64,000 nt of DNA from contig NZ_JACARE010000009.1 of the NCBI RefSeq assembly GCF_013386765.1, forward strand, positions 1-64,000, in the 5' to 3' direction. The translations under genes were made by a program, and so were the position numbers. Positions 61,201 to 64,000 of the stretch are shown one piece after another. The notes under the pieces were generated by a model, which saw only the letters and a list, made by a program, of their open reading frames with translations, had not been told where the DNA came from and did not search any database. This DNA comes from Pseudomonas yamanorum (lineage in GTDB: Bacteria; Pseudomonadota; Gammaproteobacteria; Pseudomonadales; Pseudomonadaceae). The first letter of the stretch is position 1, and each line of letters begins with the position of its first letter.

Positions 61201-64000
61201 CCAGCCGTCACAATGGTGACAATGATGATGACCGCCAACATGGCACCCTGGCCCATGCCCGAGTTGCTGTACTTGAAGGAGTCATGCAGCTCTTTTACCT
61301 GGCGCCAATCCACGTCGCCGCGTTTCTCGGCATCCTTTAGCCAGGCCAACTGCGGGTCGGCCTTGACCATGGTGTCGATGGTCTGGCTGACAGTTTGCTG
61401 GTCAACTTGCTTGACGTCGATTTTCAGGCCATTGACGGCCTCGATGACGGTCTGCCCTTTGGCAACCAGTTCGCTCTGGCGCAGGGTTTCATCGGTTTTG
61501 CCTTTGCCCTTCATCGAGAACCAAGCCATGTCGCTCTTGCTCTTGGTATGGCTCTCGTCGTGATAGTCCTTCACGCCTTCAAACGTCACGGCGCCGCCGC
61601 TTTTCAGGATCAGGTCGTTGCCGCTGTTGAGCTTGGCGACCTGGTAAAGCTGGTCGCCGTTGCTAACCAGTGTCAGGTTGCCTGCGGTCTTGATTTCAGT
61701 GCCGACGTTGGTGGTTTGGGTGACTTCGTCGCGCTTGGCTTTCTTCGCGCCCCAGCCAGCGTTCTCCTTCATGTCATACAACGTATGCGTACTGTTCTGC
61801 GCCGCCAGCAAACTCAACTTATCCCCGCTATACAGATAAGCCTCATTACCCGCACTGATCTTGCTCGCCACCAACGTAGTGTCGCGCCCGGCCTGGCTCG
61901 TAAAGTCCCCGCCTGCCGTCAACACACTGGCTAACTGCGTGGTCTGCTCATCCGCCGTCTTGATACGTTTCTTGCCGTCCTTCTCTTTGCCTTCGACGTT
62001 GTGCACATCGCTGACAGACGCAACGTTGAAATCGCGCCCAGCCTGAATATTCAGGTTCTTACCGGCAGTGGCGGTGCTGCCAATAATGTTGACGTCTTGC
62101 CCAGCCTGCATGTTGACGTTGCCGCCCGCCGTGACGCTGGCTGCAAGGTTTTTGACGTCGGTGGTGATGGTGGATTTTTCGCCGCCATCAATGGTGTTGT
62201 GGATCACGCTGGTGTCGCTGACGGCGACGAGGTTGAGGTCGCGGCCGGCGGTGAGGGTGGCGTCGTTGCCGGCGACCAGGGCGCCGTGGTTGTTGAGGTC
62301 GCGCCCGGCTTCAATGGCCAGGTTGCCGCGCGCGCTGATGGTGCTCGCGCTGGCATCGGTGAGGGTGCGCATGCCGACGCCTTCACGCACTTGGATCGCG
62401 GTGTTGTCGTTGGTGATGTCGCCTTTGAGGGTGGTAAGGCTGACTTGATTGCCGCGAATTTCGCCGCCCATGGCGTTACGGATGCTGTCTTGGGCCAGCA
62501 GGCTCAGGTTGTTGCCGGCTTCGATCAGGCCGCCGTTGTAGAGGCTGCCACCACTCGCGGCGCTGAGGCTGTTGCTGGCGCGCAGGGTGCCGACGTTAAC
62601 CAGGTCGCCGCCGGTGACGAGGTTGAGGTCGCGACCCTGGATCAGGCTGTTGCCGCGCACGTTGCGCGATTCGGCCTGGGCCAGGTAGAGCACCGGCACG
62701 AGGACGGTCTGGCCGTCGACCACGCGGTTTTCCATCCACACGATGTCGTGGGTCAGGGCGCCGACTTGCTGGCCGGTGAGGGACACGCCGACGCTCAGGC
62801 GCAGCGCGTCTTTGCTGGCCAGGGCGTTGTCCATCAGGTAGCGGAACTGGTCGGCGTCGCTGAGCAGGCCGCCGGCCAGGAAACGTTGGCCGGTTTGTGC
62901 GAGTACGGCGTCGCGAATCAGGCGCGTCTCGTATTGGCCATCGCCGAGGCGGCGCCAGGCGTTGTCGCTGTTGAAGCCGAGTTTGCCGAGCATGTAGTCG
63001 GAGCTGAAGAAGCCCGACGCGGTGGTGAACTCGGGGTTGGTTTCGATCAGGTAGTGGCTGGTGGGGTCGGCGCTTTTGACGAACAGGCCGTATTCACCCT
63101 TGGGCAGCTGGAAGTACGGCGAGGTGGTGGGGTCGACCGGGGCGAACGGCGTGCCGGTGTAGTCCACGGGCACGAAGCCGCCACCCGGAGCGAGGGTCAC
63201 CACCGGCAGCACGGTGCCGGGCGCCTGGGCGCTGGCGTCGTTGACGTGCTTGCTGAGGTTGATATTGATACCGCCGACGGGGATGCCGGTCTGGTCGTTG
63301 TCGAGGGTGCCGGTCAGCTGCGCCAGGGTGTTCTCGTGCAGCGTGCCGTTTTGTACTTTGTGGGTGACTTTGGACAGGTCGACGGTGCCGCCGGCTTGCA
63401 GGGTGGCGTCGTAGGCGAGGCCGCCGTTAGGGGTCCAAGTGGTGACGTCACTCGATTGCCGGAACGGATCGCTATTGGGCGACAGCGCTTTCAGCGCTTC
63501 AAACGTTGCCTTGTTGAAATTCCCGGCCGCCGTCGCGTTGTTGAACGCAGGCACATCGACGTATTCCATGCGTTCCCACAGGTGCTTGTCGACATGCCCC
63601 GGCGTGCCGATGACGATTCTGCGTTGCCCGGTGCGCGTGCTGGAGCCTTCGTTTAGCAAATCCTGTGCGGTGATGCTCAAGTTACCGTTAGCGGCCATCA
63701 GGCTGTTGCGGTTCTGCACGGTGTCGCCTTGCAGCAGCATGTCTTGGCCAGCCACCAGCCGCGCCGAGGCCGAATCCTGGATCGCTGCGTCAAGGTAGGT
63801 CTCATTGATGGTGATGGTGCCGCGCCGCCAGCTGTCCTTCTCGCCGCAGTGCTGCCCGCACACCCAGCTCAAGCTGCCGGTCTGGAGAGTTTGACCCAAC
63901 TCGAACTTGTCTTTGGCGTTTTCGATAAAGCCTGCGCTGATGCCGATGTAGCCTTCGCTTTCCACGGTGCCGGAGCGGTTGCTGAACAGCACCGCACGCC
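58281..64000 (-). CDS. CdiA-like filamentous toxin, C-terminal part (start outside window)
   Basis: At least 1903 residues, continuing past the right window edge. Residues about 1-720 (window numbering) include many hemagglutinin-type repeats (AGRDLNLVA, AGKNLNIQAGRD). A hydrophobic Ala/Gly-rich region (about 912-1000, GMGQGAMLAVIIIVTIVTAGG is part) is like DUF637. A HINT autoprotease domain starts near 1580 (CCFAAGTKVSTPNGDRT), with TPGHPFYV and WVHN at its end near 1727. The tip is a nuclease (from about 1800) with RGHLLANSLGG, NLVTLFQRNANHP and FERQVRGAV, as in DNA/RNA non-specific endonuclease toxins. A TpsB exporter is expected upstream, outside the window. Confidence 0.88.
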   Translation of the reverse strand, partial: RAVLFSNRSGTVESEGYIGISAGFIENAKDKFELGQTLQTGSLSWVCGQHCGEKDSWRRGTITINETYLDAAIQDSASARLVAGQDMLLQGDTVQNRNSLMAANGNLSITAQDLLNEGSSTRTGQRRIVIGTPGHVDKHLWERMEYVDVPAFNNATAAGNFNKATFEALKALSPNSDPFRQSSDVTTWTPNGGLAYDATLQAGGTVDLSKVTHKVQNGTLHENTLAQLTGTLDNDQTGIPVGGININLSKHVNDASAQAPGTVLPVVTLAPGGGFVPVDYTGTPFAPVDPTTSPYFQLPKGEYGLFVKSADPTSHYLIETNPEFTTASGFFSSDYMLGKLGFNSDNAWRRLGDGQYETRLIRDAVLAQTGQRFLAGGLLSDADQFRYLMDNALASKDALRLSVGVSLTGQQVGALTHDIVWMENRVVDGQTVLVPVLYLAQAESRNVRGNSLIQGRDLNLVTGGDLVNVGTLRASNSLSAASGGSLYNGGLIEAGNNLSLLAQDSIRNAMGGEIRGNQVSLTTLKGDITNDNTAIQVREGVGMRTLTDASASTISARGNLAIEAGRDLNNHGALVAGNDATLTAGRDLNLVAVSDTSVIHNTIDGGEKSTITTDVKNLAASVTAGGNVNMQAGQDVNIIGSTATAGKNLNIQAGRDFNVASVSDVHNVEGKEKDGKKRIKTADEQTTQLASVLTAGGDFTSQAGRDTTLVASKISAGNEAYLYSGDKLSLLAAQNSTHTLYDMKENAGWGAKKAKRDEVTQTTNVGTEIKTAGNLTLVSNGDQLYQVAKLNSGNDLILKSGGAVTFEGVKDYHDESHTKSKSDMAWFSMKGKGKTDETLRQSELVAKGQTVIEAVNGLKIDVKQVDQQTVSQTIDTMVKADPQLAWLKDAEKRGDVDWRQVKELHDSFKYSNSGMGQGAMLAVIIIVTIVTAGGASALAASAGSAVGAGSTMAAGTAAVAATSTSAAVAATSAGLGNMMATAALTSLASTGAVSTINNKGNLGLALKDTFSSSSLKNAAIAGLATGALNYADSNWFKGASPADGAGAKVTTAGPVQNPGYSSDWLSWQKAQDAVLRGGTHAVIESGISTAINGGSLKDNLGSALVSQGFDLAAAAGNKGLGNLANELDLSPGSTQKVLMHALLGGALSAARGGDFKTGAIAAGAAEGLTAIANENLGKYLDERFATDDQFKVATAQLIGIAAGSLVNGNPNDAAWVAGNVERYNEQLHPSAPELIEKQAPALAAEKGISVEEATRLMGVALAYNTDEGWNKSISQKDVDAIDTATLQHLGVALASIADQYARTDASADGSKRGYSGNETAALILDFHATRPTAYKDSTINIDYLGDPKGRNTQGLVDFYETNLDYSGKPTDYSDVAKGLAVGAGRSLWGSVQGFAKTVGGLLGNSSPLEMTNGLLGPIADPTVDRGGQMITRQTGREFVSRLQGNSYESAAQVTELMTDGLTMIAPSGRFGQVSKVGEAASVVRADGALVARSDVGLTNVGRQETLGSNGIARVADDIPNYGLSPNSLDSAVRFERTGANATAPTTSIGKYEQTAYTGDVGSFARADDLFATRRDDVVLSNYKEPCCFAAGTKVSTPNGDRTIESLKVGDVVWSKPEKGGKPFAAKILATHQRTDQPIYRLKLKSVRADGKAEGETLLVTPGHPFYVPAKRDFISVIDLKPGDLLQSLADGDTDNTSSEVESLELYLPVGETYNLTVDVGHTFYVGDLKTWVHNTGPCALPEGYFGTKAIPESSYPSIAKPSPNAPSSVILGELDSLGRPTGVTAVLREDSLGGGSSANPAIRPPGFEGQPANHARGHLLANSLGGAGDDARNLVTLFQRNANHPNMSSFERQVRGAVQSGETVSYRAVPVYTGTNLMPTGVTLSARGSSGFTLDVSIPNVSGVK

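Overview
The window looks like chromosome of a plant- or soil-associated Pseudomonas of the P. fluorescens group. The evidence is the cysA-cysW-cysT-sbp-oscA-(PAS/GGDEF/EAL)-desA gene order, which from memory matches P. aeruginosa PAO1 PA0280-PA0286; the many REP-type inverted repeats; high-GC coding; and HrpL-type promoters. No 16S or other species marker is present, so the species is not fixed.

Layout. (1) 0.2-2.2 kb: a tonB-exbB-exbD energy-transduction operon. (2) 2.4-4.3 kb: a type III chaperone gene and a candidate type III effector gene, transcribed divergently from two back-to-back hrp boxes. (3) 4.3-13.7 kb: small metabolic and regulatory units: three LysR regulators, a nucleoside deaminase with an MFS exporter, a royal-jelly-protein homologue, an OpuAC-like ligand-binding protein, and a fatty-acid desaturase with an AraC regulator. 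(4) 13.8-29.2 kb: conserved core with a receiver-only regulator, a Crp-like regulator, an Mpo1-like protein, the sulfate ABC transporter, two c-di-GMP proteins, desA, an HDOD response regulator and gabDT. (5) 29.6-46.0 kb: tRNA-Arg(CCG), then a 16.2-kb integrative element bounded by a 24-bp direct repeat. It carries a P4-type integrase, AlpA, a TOPRIM/DUF927 replication protein, a structured leader RNA, and AT-rich cargo: a ParA-like ATPase / SIR2-like / DNA methyltransferase operon, a divergent DUF6896-HEPN protein, and a protein joining an ESCO-type zinc finger to a GNAT domain. Its two ends hold a long inverted repeat rich in TGTAAC motifs, and GGTGAAC iterons lie near the right end. (6) 46.1-49.0 kb: an ECF sigma factor, anti-sigma and VWA lipoprotein group. 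(7) 49-55 kb: lipoproteins mixed with SUKH (SMI1/KNR4) immunity genes and a decayed immunity gene. (8) 55-64 kb: the 3' end of a large CdiA-like toxin gene (HINT plus nuclease tip) with its SUKH immunity gene, followed by orphan toxin-tip/immunity modules in which toxin cores are missing and 19-bp palindromic repeats, one copy carrying a RAYT transposase, sit in their place.

The most promising undescribed systems are the ParA-SIR2-methyltransferase operon with its HEPN neighbour on the integrative element, the conserved three-state leader RNA found twice (33.2 and 52.6 kb), and the eroded orphan-toxin array. All function calls rest on reading motifs by eye; no database search was run.
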